A stretch of 64,000 bases of DNA from Bombus terrestris (taxonomy: Eukaryota > Arthropoda > Insecta > Hymenoptera > Apidae). Location of the stretch: assembly GCF_910591885.1 (NCBI RefSeq), contig NC_063272.1, positions 13,342,364 to 13,406,363 on the forward strand, read 5' to 3'. Shown one piece after another: positions 50,901 through 60,820 of this stretch. The notes under the pieces are model-generated. The model saw nothing but the letters and a program-made list of their open reading frames with translations. It searched no databases and was not told the origin of the DNA. The translations under genes and the position numbers were made by a program. Positions within the stretch are counted from its first letter, which is position 1; the number at the start of each line of letters is the position of its first letter.

Positions 50901-53900
50901 AAGAAAAAATGGGATGCCTGCCGGCTAGGGATGGCACGGCCGAAGGTGTGGGTACAGGGGTGAAGGGAGGGAAGGGGCGGATGAAAAGAAAAACGAGATA
51001 TAAAGCGTCGGTGAAAAGACAAGGGCAGAGGGTTTTGGGCGAGATCGGTAGCAGGCTGAAAGAGGGAACGAGAAGGGTGGAAAAACGCCAGTGAGCCGCG
51101 TTACGGATTAACGGGGGCGCCTGTGCTACAACGACGATGCACTTCCCGGATATCCGAGCGTCCGGACAGCTCGTGAGATATTCAACGGACCGAATATCCG
51201 GACAGATTATACGATTTTCCTTTTTGTCACGGGTCTCCCTCTCCCCCTCCCTCCACCGCCGTGTCTACGTTTTCGTTGTTTTCTGCCTCCTTTGTCCCCT
51301 TTCGTTTCTATTTCTTTCTCCATATATTTCTTATCTTATCTCTACATCTCTGACACATCGACGGTATTCGATATAACCGAAATTTCACGTGAGAATTTCT
51401 TAGCTGACACTTTGAATGAGACTGGATTCGTAAGAGAAATTGATTCGTATATTTATCAGAAGAGGAAAATGAGTGGCCGAGATTCGACTTTCTTGTCACC
51501 GCGATCGACCGTCCTGTTATCGAGCCAACGTAGCATTAAATATTCGTATCGATATCATTGGCAGTCTCAACGTTCTAAATCCATCGCATCACTTGCCGGA
51601 TATCCGTGTCTCCTCGATCGCGAGATGTGCCGATGAAAGTAAAACTAATTACGTCTATTCCACCCATTCATAGCCGCGACTATTGTGACGCGAAGATTTA
51701 AATAGCTCAACGATCTTCTAGAAGAAATATTCTCATGCTCTTCTTAAAACCTTAAAGTAATCTGCGATTTTACGTGTAACATTCTACACAGCTTCTTTTT
51801 CTTCCCTGTCTAATATTATACGCAATCGAACGACATGGACGAATAAACAAGATGAAGAAACGTACCTGGTATTGTTGAATATTTCATCCAAAGTGTGCTT
51901 CAAGGTTTGTTCGTCCAGTTTGATGAAATCCACCACCAAAGCGACGCCTCTAGCTTGAGCCGCGATCGCATTCTGGTATTGATCACCGAAGAAAGGCATG
52001 AGAACCATTGGAACCCCGCTCTGAACACCTTCCGACAAACCGAGAAGACCACCATGTCCGAAGTAACACTTAACGTTTGGATGATCTGTAAAATAAATAA
52101 AAACCTACTTCAGTTTCGTTCGGTGTATTCGGTTTCGTGTATTCGGTCGATTCATTTATAAAACGAGCCATTCAAACTCGCACTTAATGAATCGATCGAA
52201 GGGAAACTAAATCGTTTCTCATGACTGTAAAAGCTGAGTGTCAAAACCAAACCGAAATCAAGCCATACGTCCGTAGAAATCGATTCTCGATATCGGAAAT
52301 CCATGCCTCGAATTCACCGCGACACGTATATGTATTCTACCCCTTTCTTGTTTCACGATGAAAAGGGGAAGCGTGACGTGTCCCTATTCATAAATATCAA
52401 ACGTTAGATTTCATTCGATCGCCGTGTAAAATGTAAAATATGAATGATCTCATAGAAAGGAAATCGCTTGGATAACGTTGAGAATACGCGATACAAATGA
52501 TTAGAGTAGTATGAGCATTTTGGCAGAAATCGGTATAATAAGGCAGAGGTGTACGAGCCCTCGGGAATTTCTCGACTTTAAATAAATCCCAGTGTCGAGT
52601 ATTCGGCTGAAAAATTCCTGTCGTCCTCGTTTATCGCGAGGAGTCACCCTCTATAAGAGGGCGGTTGCCACATCCCCGTTGCCATACAGGATTCCATACC
52701 TCCTCCGGCGTCGATCCTAATGTCAAATTCCATTACCACACGACACCTCCTACCATCTTCTCGCCGTTGTAGCAACCCTTCGGTCCCCCGACGCCTAAGT
52801 ATCCCTTCCCCCTCGCTCTCGATTTGGGTACAGATGTAGACGAGCTGTAGGAGTTACGTTCGCCTTGCAGAACCGTAAGGGTGGTTCAGAGGGGCGAAGG
52901 TTCCACGGCAGAGCACCTCTCGAGGTTTCGCGCTCGCTCGATACATCGTCGCATCGGCGCGCGTCGATACGTGACAGAGGATATCTATCGGGGGCTGGTC
53001 TGAATTTTTGCGAGCGACATCGGGAATACGACAACCGGAGACCGAGAGAAAATCGGTCGGGCGTTCGCGCGATTTGCTCGAGATTTCCGTCAGCCGCGAG
53101 ATACATTTTTACGGCGTCGCTGTAACGAGAAAATAACGCCACGGTATTTCCTCGACGATGCTAGCTAGCATCGTCTTTTACGACCGTCGGCAAGCCCACC
53201 CCTCCTGAGAATTGATATTTGGCCGTCTATGGGCTGAACTAGTCGTAAGACCAATGTAATGAGAGCAACGAGCTGTTTCTTATTGTAGGAGCGTACGTGT
53301 TGTAATATATCTTGTATCAGGTTGATTACGTTATAAACGATATCCTTGTAAAATAGAAAATATATAAAATAAAAAAGGGTATTTTATTCGTTCGATTTGA
53401 ACGATCTGATCATCCCCTAAACGGAAAATTACTGACCCATTAATGGGCTATGTGGATATCTTATAAAAGAATGTATATCTAAACTTAAGTGGCTTGAACG
53501 AAGCTTTAAGAACGAAACTGAAAGACTTTAAAGAACTGGCGAATCTTTAAAGACGTTAAGACTGAAAGGTCAAATCTAAATGACCTATAAAACGATAGTT
53601 TACGATGGTAACCTTTCACAATGACAAACCATACTCGAGGGATAATGTACGTCGTCTTTTACGAATATCAAATATACGCAAACCCAGTATCTAGTATCTA
53701 GTAGTATCGATATAAGATAAAAATTGATAATTTACCTATTTTGATGAAGTTATCTGAACCATTGACTCACCCAATTTCCCAAGAAAATAAGTTTATGGGA
53801 CAAATTGAATAGCGATTGGTATTGGTATTGGTATTTGGAATTTCAGTGGTATATCACCAAAGAGTTAGCATTGCCGGACGGTGCGACAGCCTGACCAGTT

Positions 53901-56900
53901 TAATCCAATAAAATCGTACAAGTAGTAAAGAAGTATACCCTATTCCTTAATGGAAAGCAGGAGGAATAAAGTGGATCTCGATAGAATGATTCCGCTCCTT
54001 GTTCCTCGGGGTAATGTAATCTATCGTTTCATCCCTGTCGTTATATCGTTAAATGCGATACTCGAGGGCATTGCGTGTCAACACATCTCCCATACCATCG
54101 ATATCGTTGCCTCTAAAGTCAATTACATTAGCGAGTTCTATGCGAATTGACAAGATCGATGGCAAACGGGACACAGAACCGTTCCACGATCTAGAATCTA
54201 GAACAAGCCTTTGAGTCAATGTATCGATGGTACCAGATCCTATTTATTCGAATGATCTTCTCCGATTAAACTATCCCGGTCTTCGAAAGGGATAAAATTC
54301 GCCAATAGCGAGTTCCCCAGTTCGAAAGTATAGCTAAATTTGCACGATACTTTCGTTCGATAGCTCTCCTATCTGTCGTTACAAACTTGCCCGATAAAAG
54401 TGTAGTTACCATGGTCGAACGGGGGAGGCTACGTGGCGCCAATTAAAGGACAAGGATTAACGATTTCCACGGTTTTATAAGAACGACCCTTACCGTAAGT
54501 TACGAGCGGACTCGTGCACCATTTCGCGTGCGCCGTTTAAAGCGTGCGAAGCAGCAGGGGTAGGAGCAAAGCGTAGCCACAGATCTTATCAAGATCACGA
54601 AGACCGTGGGGGATGGCCACTGGCCACGCTTGCAAGGAGACGAAGGAAACGGGACCGGGATACACCGATCACGAAGAGAGATAATAAAATTAAAGCTATC
54701 GATCCCAGCCTCCGGTCGAGTTGCCGCTAGTTTTAGCTAGATTATCTGACCATCAAGGCTGCCCATCTTGTGCAATCGTCCAGCCATCGAAAAACTCGAT
54801 CGTTACAGTCTTGACACCGATCTCTCTAAAACAACGTTCGACAACGAACCCTCGATTAATGGTCGTAAATAAGAATCTCGACCATGTATAGTCGTCTAGG
54901 AACGAAACAAACATTTGTGGCATCACGAAAAATGCAAGAGAAATTAAAAATATTTTTATAAATGCATCAAAATCAGGATGGCACGGCACAAACGTGAATC
55001 TTACAAGCATATTAAATTTGAGCATAACAAAACTTTTTAAAGTCGTAGTCGAAACAAAAGGATTTCATACACGATATTCATTTGATTGAAATTTGTAATA
55101 TTTCACGTTGAAAATTTGTAATATAATATCAATATCAAAGGTTTAACTTACTTTCTGATACTGTCATAATAAACGATATAGACATTCCTTACTTACTGTT
55201 TTCCACTATTTAATAATATAAGATCAAATAATTGTTTTGTTTCTTTTTGTAATATAAGTAAATAAAAGAATATGTTACTAAAATTCACGTTGTTACTAAA
55301 CATTTATTATCTTCATTTACTCGTAGGTATCAATCGTTAACTTATTTTCCAGGCAGACTGTACGTGTAATATTGTACGATCGTGTAGCGTTAAACAAAAC
55401 TTACGTAATACGCCGATCCATCCATATCCTAAAGTAAGGTTTGATCAGAAGGCAGGGCGGTGTAACGTAACGTAATGTGACGACTAGATGCATGAAAAGG
55501 AGACGTGAATGATATTTCGTAATACACATCTACGTCACGAATGATGTCACAGACATCGTGGTTATCTAAATTGTACATTTACGACATACGACGAGTCCGT
55601 TGTAAAATTAATAGCAAAGTGTACAAGCATATTAGGCATGTCGGAGATGAAAGGACAGCGGAACCTTCCCTTTGGAATTTTGGGAAAATCCCTTAACACT
55701 TTGATCTAGATTCTGCCATGGCCGTAATTAAGCAATTGTCGTCATTCAATCCGATTGTATTTGTCCGAGATTTGTGATAATGAGTTTGGGCTCGAGGCGA
55801 CAACCAGTCGCCGAACGAAGCCGCGATCAAGGGATGAACGTTTTGTCTAACAAAAGTATGAAGTAATAGTATAGTTCTCCTTAAAAAGAAATAGTTGTAG
55901 CGGCACTCGATAGTAAACATTGCAACGGTTTCTGTCCCGTGTCGACGCATCTCCACAGTACATGTTCAGCTAGCCTGAGTTACAAATCTTAAGATTTAGT
56001 TAACTAAAGTCCTTCAAACAGACAAACAGTCTTTGTCCCAACTACGGGAAGATAGGGGAAATCTATTTTTCTCACGAACGACGCTTCCCGCTAGCAACTT
56101 TCCCTCAAGGGCGGCTAGCATCCTTCTCTAGCCACCAACATGGAAATTGACCAATTAACAGCGACGTCAATTTCTCTCACTTTCCGAACGAAGGCTTTCC
56201 TCGACGAATCCGAGGATCTCGTGTCCTTAGACACACCACATATAGTTTTCCTCTGCAGCATCATCGCGACGGAGAGTCATTCTCTCGTGAGGTCGTATTA
56301 GTGAGTTACTTAGCGTCTTTACGCTCGGTGGATATTCCACGTTTTAACAAAGAGTTAGTTTAATAATACTTGTACCGTAGACAAGCAAGTCGAGTACAAC
56401 TTGGGCTTTGGAAGGAAGCGCATTCTGTTATCCCGTTGACCGCGGATTCGTTGTTGAACCCTAGGATCATTGTCATTTGCTTCTCGAGTATCTAATTATC
56501 ACGGTTACTTGTCAAATTCTGTAATATTCATATTTGCACTAGTCAATATATTCTCTATTGCATAACAATAATGTGTAATCCAAATGAAGATTCGTTTCAC
56601 GCCCCTAACCCTAATCATAGTGTGAACCCGATAGGCATATTATCCCAGTGTTGTGTACGTGTCATTATTCGTGAGAATAAAAAACCCAATATACATAGTC
56701 ATCTCAATCGCGTATATCGTAATTGCACCCATGACATGACTAACACAAGTTATTTAAAATACGAACAATGGATAAAAATGACTAAGCTTATCTCTGTCGC
56801 GCAAGATTATTCGGTGAAATATGACCAACGCACGTGATGTAATTCCACTACGTAAGGAATTTCGTAATCGAACAACAACATCGGACAACGTGTGGTTTTT

Positions 56901-59900
56901 GCGACATCAGAGCAGAAGGTTCACGAGCATGTGTGCGTGATCAAGTAGAGATCGATGCCACGAGGCTGACCACGTTAGTATCCAAGTTACAGTATAGAGT
57001 TCCATCGCGGAAGAGGATGGAAGAACCGACATGAACAATGCGACACCAAGGTATCCTTCGCCGGAGGTTTTAACGGTGATTTATGTTGCCAGCAGGTCGT
57101 TAGCGAGTTGCCTAATTAATGTCATTTCACTCGACAGTGGCCAAGAGCTGCGAAACTACTTACTGTTACAGTTTCGGTGATCCTGTGTCTTCGTTCTTGG
57201 CCAACCAATTCGTCGAAAGAACATCCGCGCCATGGTCTGCTGTATTCGAGACTGACAGGACAGTATGACGTCCTTTAAACGGATCTCCTTTGGCAACCAC
57301 ATCGGTTCCAGGAAGAAATTATTTAAGACTGCCCTTTCGATGCGATAATTACCGCACCCTCGACGAAATACCTACCTTCTAGAAGAAAACCAAACAGGAA
57401 AACGATCTGAGAACGTGAATGTTCGACTTTGACAACGTTTCAAATCGTTTCCTTCGATGTCCAGGACTGCGTCACGCGGTACGAAATATCATGGATGGTG
57501 AAATATTTCATGGAATATTGCATATCACGAGAAACCGATAATTGCTCGAGAGAACGTTATATCAAACGGTAATCACGATTAATCGAATACAGAGAGTCGA
57601 TCAGGGCCGCGTCGAAAGCGATGTCATCCTACGCGCCGAAATAATTTCGAGATCGAAAAATAATTTGATGTTCAATCATCGACGATGACGCGTATACGCA
57701 TAACACATAGGGCATCAATGACGCGATATCATTTCGAGGCAACGAAAGCTCCTCCTTTATGCATACCGTTTTGAAAGTTTCAAAACTGTTTGATGCTCGG
57801 CATTGCGGCCGCCGCGCTATGGCAAATATCGGCTCGCTGCCTCACCCAAAATTCGCTTCCTATATTTCGCCGCGATTTCCAAGGGCCGTTTCGATTAGCT
57901 CGATCCAGCGGCATGGAATTTCAATTTCGATTCCTAGTACCGATCCATTTCTCGCGCAACGTCGCGTCGTTGCATGATCTGTACGCCGCACCGTTGAGCA
58001 AACCGATTCCAACACGATTTATAACGCGATCTATAAGCTTGCTATATCCAACGCACCGTGTAAAAGGCAATGCTCTAGCTCCGATGAGAAGAAAGTGGAA
58101 GAAGAAAAATGGAGTAACAGTCTAAATAGAAGCGATCGAGAGAAGAAACAACGCGTTCATGCGATCCACTCGACCGTTGATAATGGCACAAGTGGCAATG
58201 ATGACTCGCAAAATTCCAAATGGGGGAAGCATTTATAAACAGTTTAAATTTTTCGACTGTACCAGGCGCATAAAGATAAATCGACCTTGTAATTCGTTGA
58301 ATCTAATTTATTTATCGACCACCTATGAACGACAACGGCAAAAGGTTCGTAAGTAAAACGTTTCTAGATTTCGACCCACGCTTCAACATATGCAATCGCC
58401 GTCAAACTGCTCACTGTAATTATGCATATCGTGTCAGAGCTGTGGAACGAGTTAAAAATGAAAATTAACGTGCACGCGACGAAAAATTTGAAGGAGACAC
58501 TCGGATTCGTTAGCGCGCCGATACAGTTCGGAAAATGCAGGCATGCGAATAACAGGATGATTTTAATGGAACAAACAATGATTCATTGTTTATCTCGCTC
58601 AACGACAAGTAGCTTGTATATTGTTACGCAACGATGAAACATCGCATTGTAAAGCCTATATCTGATAACGATCATATAGAAGCTTCTTTTGTATTGGAAT
58701 AAAATGGAAAATGCGGATAAACCCTTTAGAGGCGAAAGCTCTCTACAGTTTTTGTAAAATTATACTGTTGCAGTGAGGGGCAAGCTATTAGAAAACGTAG
58801 AGGCCTATCGATGAAACATGATTCTAATGGCCGCGTACGCTCGCATCGAACACGTTACTACAAGTCATTACTTTCACATAATACCAGGCTGGCTTTTGCC
58901 GCTCTATTATCCCGCTATAGGTTACTCCAAATACCATTTCCAAATATCGTAGTAACACGTGATAATACGAAACTATCAGTCAAGACTAGAAAAACATAGC
59001 AAAAAAAGATAATCAGGGAATAAAGTACCATACTTACTCAATATGTCGTACTGAGGCAACCACTTCTCTATAAGGACGTTATTGGAATTATCCAATCCGG
59101 AATTATCCGGCATGCCATCCACTTCCCATTTCCAAATCACTTTTCGAGGTATAGAGGTGAAAACTTTGATAAACACTTTCAATTTGTCCTCTGGCATGGA
59201 GGCCGTCTTCACCATCGAGCCGAGATTAAAATATAAGACACCTTCGTGAGCTTCGTCCAAAAACTTTCTAATTTTTGGTGGCAAGGGTTTCACTTTCGGT
59301 GAGATGTGAATTCCACCTACCTCGATCACATTCGGCGGGAACGAGATAGCACCGTGAATAGAATAATGCGTGTTGACGAACATGAGTGATGCGTTGTTAC
59401 TGATCGATTTCAAATCCGGAATTCCCGGACCGTAAAATTCGTTTGCCACGGAGTAATCGCGCCAATTGAACACCGTGCGGAATGCCATCGTTGTTACGAA
59501 TGCCGATACCGCGTTTATCATTCTTTGGAAAAAGTTCATTGGCCTTGGCAATCGAGTAAACATCGACGGTATGTAACTGGCCTCGTTGGAGACTCCTAAA
59601 TCATCGATGGCCCATGTCATCAACTGATGAGTGGATATTTGTATAAAAGGCACGTTAAACTTGTGTACGAGCGCCATGAAACAGTTTGTATTGAAGCTTT
59701 CGACAAGCATCAGATCGAACTTCTTCCCAGAGTCGACCAACTGTTTTACTTCTGGATTCTTCAGGGCAATATCGCAAACCAGTCCCGACATAGTGTACAG
59801 CATGTATAAGTCAGTAAATATTTGAAAGTAGGGACTGTAAATCGCATGTAGATCGACTACGTTTACAAACACACCGAGTTCCTCATTTCGCAGACTAATA

Positions 59901-60160
59901 TCCTTGTAAGTGGGCAAAGGTTCCTCCGCGATCGCCTTCTCAGTTCTTGGAAAATGAGAAATTACCGTCAGGTCGTGACCTCGACGGCTTAGCTGCTCAA
60001 GAAGCGGTTTGAACACGTCGAAATGACTCTTACCGAGGTGAGCGAAGACTGCCAAGATTTTCAGCTGATTCTTTGGCACCGTGGAATTATTAGCGTCTGA
60101 ACAAGATGTTAGAACCACCAGGAAAAGTAAAAAAATAATTCGGTTTCCAGTAATCCACAT
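35701..60160 (-). CDS. UDP-glycosyltransferase (insect UGT), three coding exons
   Basis: Joined CDS of 60160-59038, 52085-51866 and 35998-35701: 1,641 nt, 546 residues, close to the usual ~520 of animal UGTs. Such enzymes move the sugar of a UDP-sugar (UDP-glucose in most insects) onto small lipophilic molecules, in the ER with the catalytic part lumenal. Visible: signal peptide (1 to ~23, core LLFLVVLTSC), GKSHF with the putative catalytic H46, FNLGSM (311-316), WLPQ (367-370), the UGT signature with FGHGG (383-387), SEGVQSGVP (392-400) and PFFGDQ (405-410), a hydrophobic segment at about 500-522, a basic tail and a terminal KKRD that fits the KKxx ER-retrieval rule. Both introns are GT-AG and phase-consistent: A|AT gives N375 and AG|G gives R448. 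The ATG at 60160 follows A at -3 and starts the signal peptide. Odd points are N159 where many insect UGTs seem to have Asp, and the very long introns. Family call is secure; subfamily and substrate are unknown. Confidence 0.93.
36821..36834 (+). repeat. Poly(A) run of 14
   Basis: Fourteen A starting a purine-rich stretch to about 37000. No retroposed gene is recognisable beside it. Confidence 0.85.
38301..38330 (-). repeat. Duplicated block, copy 1 (donor-like)
   Basis: Thirty bases identical to 39732-39761, in direct orientation 1,431 bp apart. On the minus strand the block reads GATAACGTTACAAGTCGGAA then A|GTAAGTT, so it contains a consensus 5' splice site in both copies. Weaker similarity continues to about 38412. 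Confidence 0.75.
39732..39761 (-). repeat. Duplicated block, copy 2 (donor-like)
   Basis: Identical to copy 1 over 30 bp. Flanking similarity includes CCGAACTCGCGCAC here against CCGAAACTCGTGCAC there. Between the shared segments the copies differ by indels that are not multiples of three, so a conserved reading frame is doubtful. Confidence 0.75.
41977..42001. repeat. Perfect 10-bp hairpin
   Basis: AGTACTCAAT, loop CGTTC, ATTGAGTACT. Confidence 0.7.
42227..42249. repeat. Perfect 10-bp hairpin
   Basis: GATACACCAA, loop ATC, TTGGTGTATC, 226 bp right of the hairpin at 41977-42001. Confidence 0.7.
48353..48369 (+). repeat. AG microsatellite
   Basis: About eight AG units in a purine-rich stretch that continues to about 48415. 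Confidence 0.85.
50885..51345 (+). other. Purine-rich tract followed by pyrimidine-rich tract (pair 5)
   Basis: G/A-rich from about 50885 to 51085, then C/T-rich from about 51208 to 51345. It lies in UGT intron 2, 0.5 kb from exon 2. Confidence 0.55.
51866..52085 (-). CDS. UGT coding exon 2 (UDP-sugar signature)
   Basis: This 220-bp exon follows an acceptor reading ttattttacag. It encodes residues 375-448, beginning (N)HPNVKCYFGHGG and continuing through SEGVQSGVPM and LMPFFGDQ, the PROSITE-type UGT signature. It ends NNT(R) at donor CCAG|GTACGT. The acceptor phase takes one base from exon 1 and the donor leaves two bases for exon 3. Read-through past the donor stays open for 27 codons beyond R448 to a stop at 51784, which would make a UGT without membrane anchor. 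No polyadenylation signal supporting that form was seen. Confidence 0.93.
53815..53832 (+). repeat. (ATTGGT)3 short tandem repeat
   Basis: Three perfect ATTGGT units followed by a partial fourth. Confidence 0.85.
55983..56322. mobile_element. Diverged copy B of the LTR-like repeat, inside UGT intron 1
   Basis: This shares the order and spacing of several blocks with the repeat at 5.4-6.0 kb: AAATCTT, AGTCCTTCA, ACTACGGGAAGATA, TAGCAACTTTC, AGGGCGGCTAG, CCACCAAC, and a final CTTTACGC. Over the best 100 bp about four in five bases agree by eye. The left end seen in copy A (TGTTACGT) is not present, so this copy is truncated or more diverged. Confidence 0.5.
59038..60160 (-). CDS. UGT coding exon 1 (residues 1-374, plus one base of codon 375)
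   Basis: This 1,123-bp exon encodes the signal peptide, the whole N-terminal acceptor-binding domain and the start of the C-terminal sugar-donor domain. NNST at 24-27 gives possible N-glycosylation sites. GKSHF holds H46, the expected catalytic base. VESFNTN (153-159) is the region of the Asp relay. VIWKWE (341-346) and WLPQYDIL (367-374) lead into the UDP-sugar signature. The donor reads TTGA|GTAAGTATG, a near-perfect insect 5' splice site. If the intron is retained the frame runs on for 20 residues and stops at 58976, which would give a protein without the donor-binding motif. Confidence 0.93.
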
Positions 60161-60240
60161 GATTGAACAGTTTCCAGTTCTCGGTAGAACTCAGACACAC
60201 ACACACTAACTTTCTTCTTCTTCGAAAGATGATCGGTACT

Positions 60241-60278
60241 CTGACGGACTACTATTCGAGAACTGGCTATATGTATAT
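60241..60278 (-). promoter_or_regulatory. Possible UGT core promoter (TATA plus initiator)
   Basis: On the minus strand ATATACATATAG (60278-60267) is followed by GTCAGAG at 60245-60239. The A of TCAG at 60242 lies about 35 bp from the first T of the TATA-like run, close to normal spacing for insect TATA promoters. That would give an 82-nt unspliced 5' UTR. A CA/GT run at 60194-60206 lies in it. Short motifs of this kind also occur by chance. Confidence 0.35.
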
Positions 60279-60793
60279 CCCTCCTCTTCTATCGACGTCA
60301 GATTCGCCGCTGAATCCACGGATCCCACTCCAAAACGTGTGTCACTTCGAACAGTTCTATTTCTTTAAAGGGAATTCCAATTTAATTTGACCATGACCTC
60401 GAATTATCTACAAACGAAATTAACGAGTATCACCTACTTGTTCTTTTCCTTTTTTTTTTATTCACAAGTATATAACACTTTAGTGTACATTTCTATTTAG
60501 TGTACTGTTCTATTAATATCATAGATATTTGAAGAAGGATTGTGAACAAAAAAAGTCCATCGAATGACGAAATTTGTTGACGTTTACCATTATACGATTA
60601 ACTACTATTACTTCCGAATAACGTTAACGTTTTTAATTTAAAAAAAGACAGTATTTTGGGACACTTAGTGACATTCAATATTTTATCTACTGATAGTAAG
60701 TCAAACGTAATTTTTTTACGTTTTTATTACAGTCAAAAGTTAAATAAATTTAATTCATTTTACATGTCCAAGCAATTGTAATCACACATCGCT

Positions 60794-60820
60794 GATATCA
60801 TGATATATCATAATGATATC
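60794..60820. repeat. Inverted repeat GATATCAT/ATGATATC
   Basis: 8-bp perfect arms around an 11-bp centre that itself contains the palindrome GATATATC. Confidence 0.6.

Larger units (their letters stand above)
35999..51865 (-). other. UGT intron 2 (15,867 bp)
   Basis: GT-AG intron, long for an insect UGT. No recognised gene lies inside it. It contains a poly(A) run (36821-36834) followed by a purine-rich tract to about 37000, a duplicated 30-bp block (38301-38330 and 39732-39761), two perfect 10-bp hairpins (41977-42001, 42227-42249), purine-rich DNA at 47560-47770, an AG repeat (48353-48369), and a purine then pyrimidine block at 50885-51345. A 201-codon open frame on the minus strand (43644-43039) has no recognisable domain and is not called. 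Confidence 0.8.
52086..59037 (-). other. UGT intron 1 (6,952 bp)
   Basis: GT-AG intron on the minus strand. No conserved coding exon was recognised in it. It contains an LTR-like repeat fragment (55983-56322) related to one at 5.4-6.0 kb, a short hexanucleotide repeat (53815-53832), an AT-rich tract near 55.0-55.4 kb, and scattered open frames without family features. Confidence 0.85.

Noticed and set aside
54753..55025. 90-codon hydrophobic minus-strand frame in UGT intron 1.
   Set aside because: AT-rich sequence easily gives hydrophobic frames. No domain or splice sites supported it.
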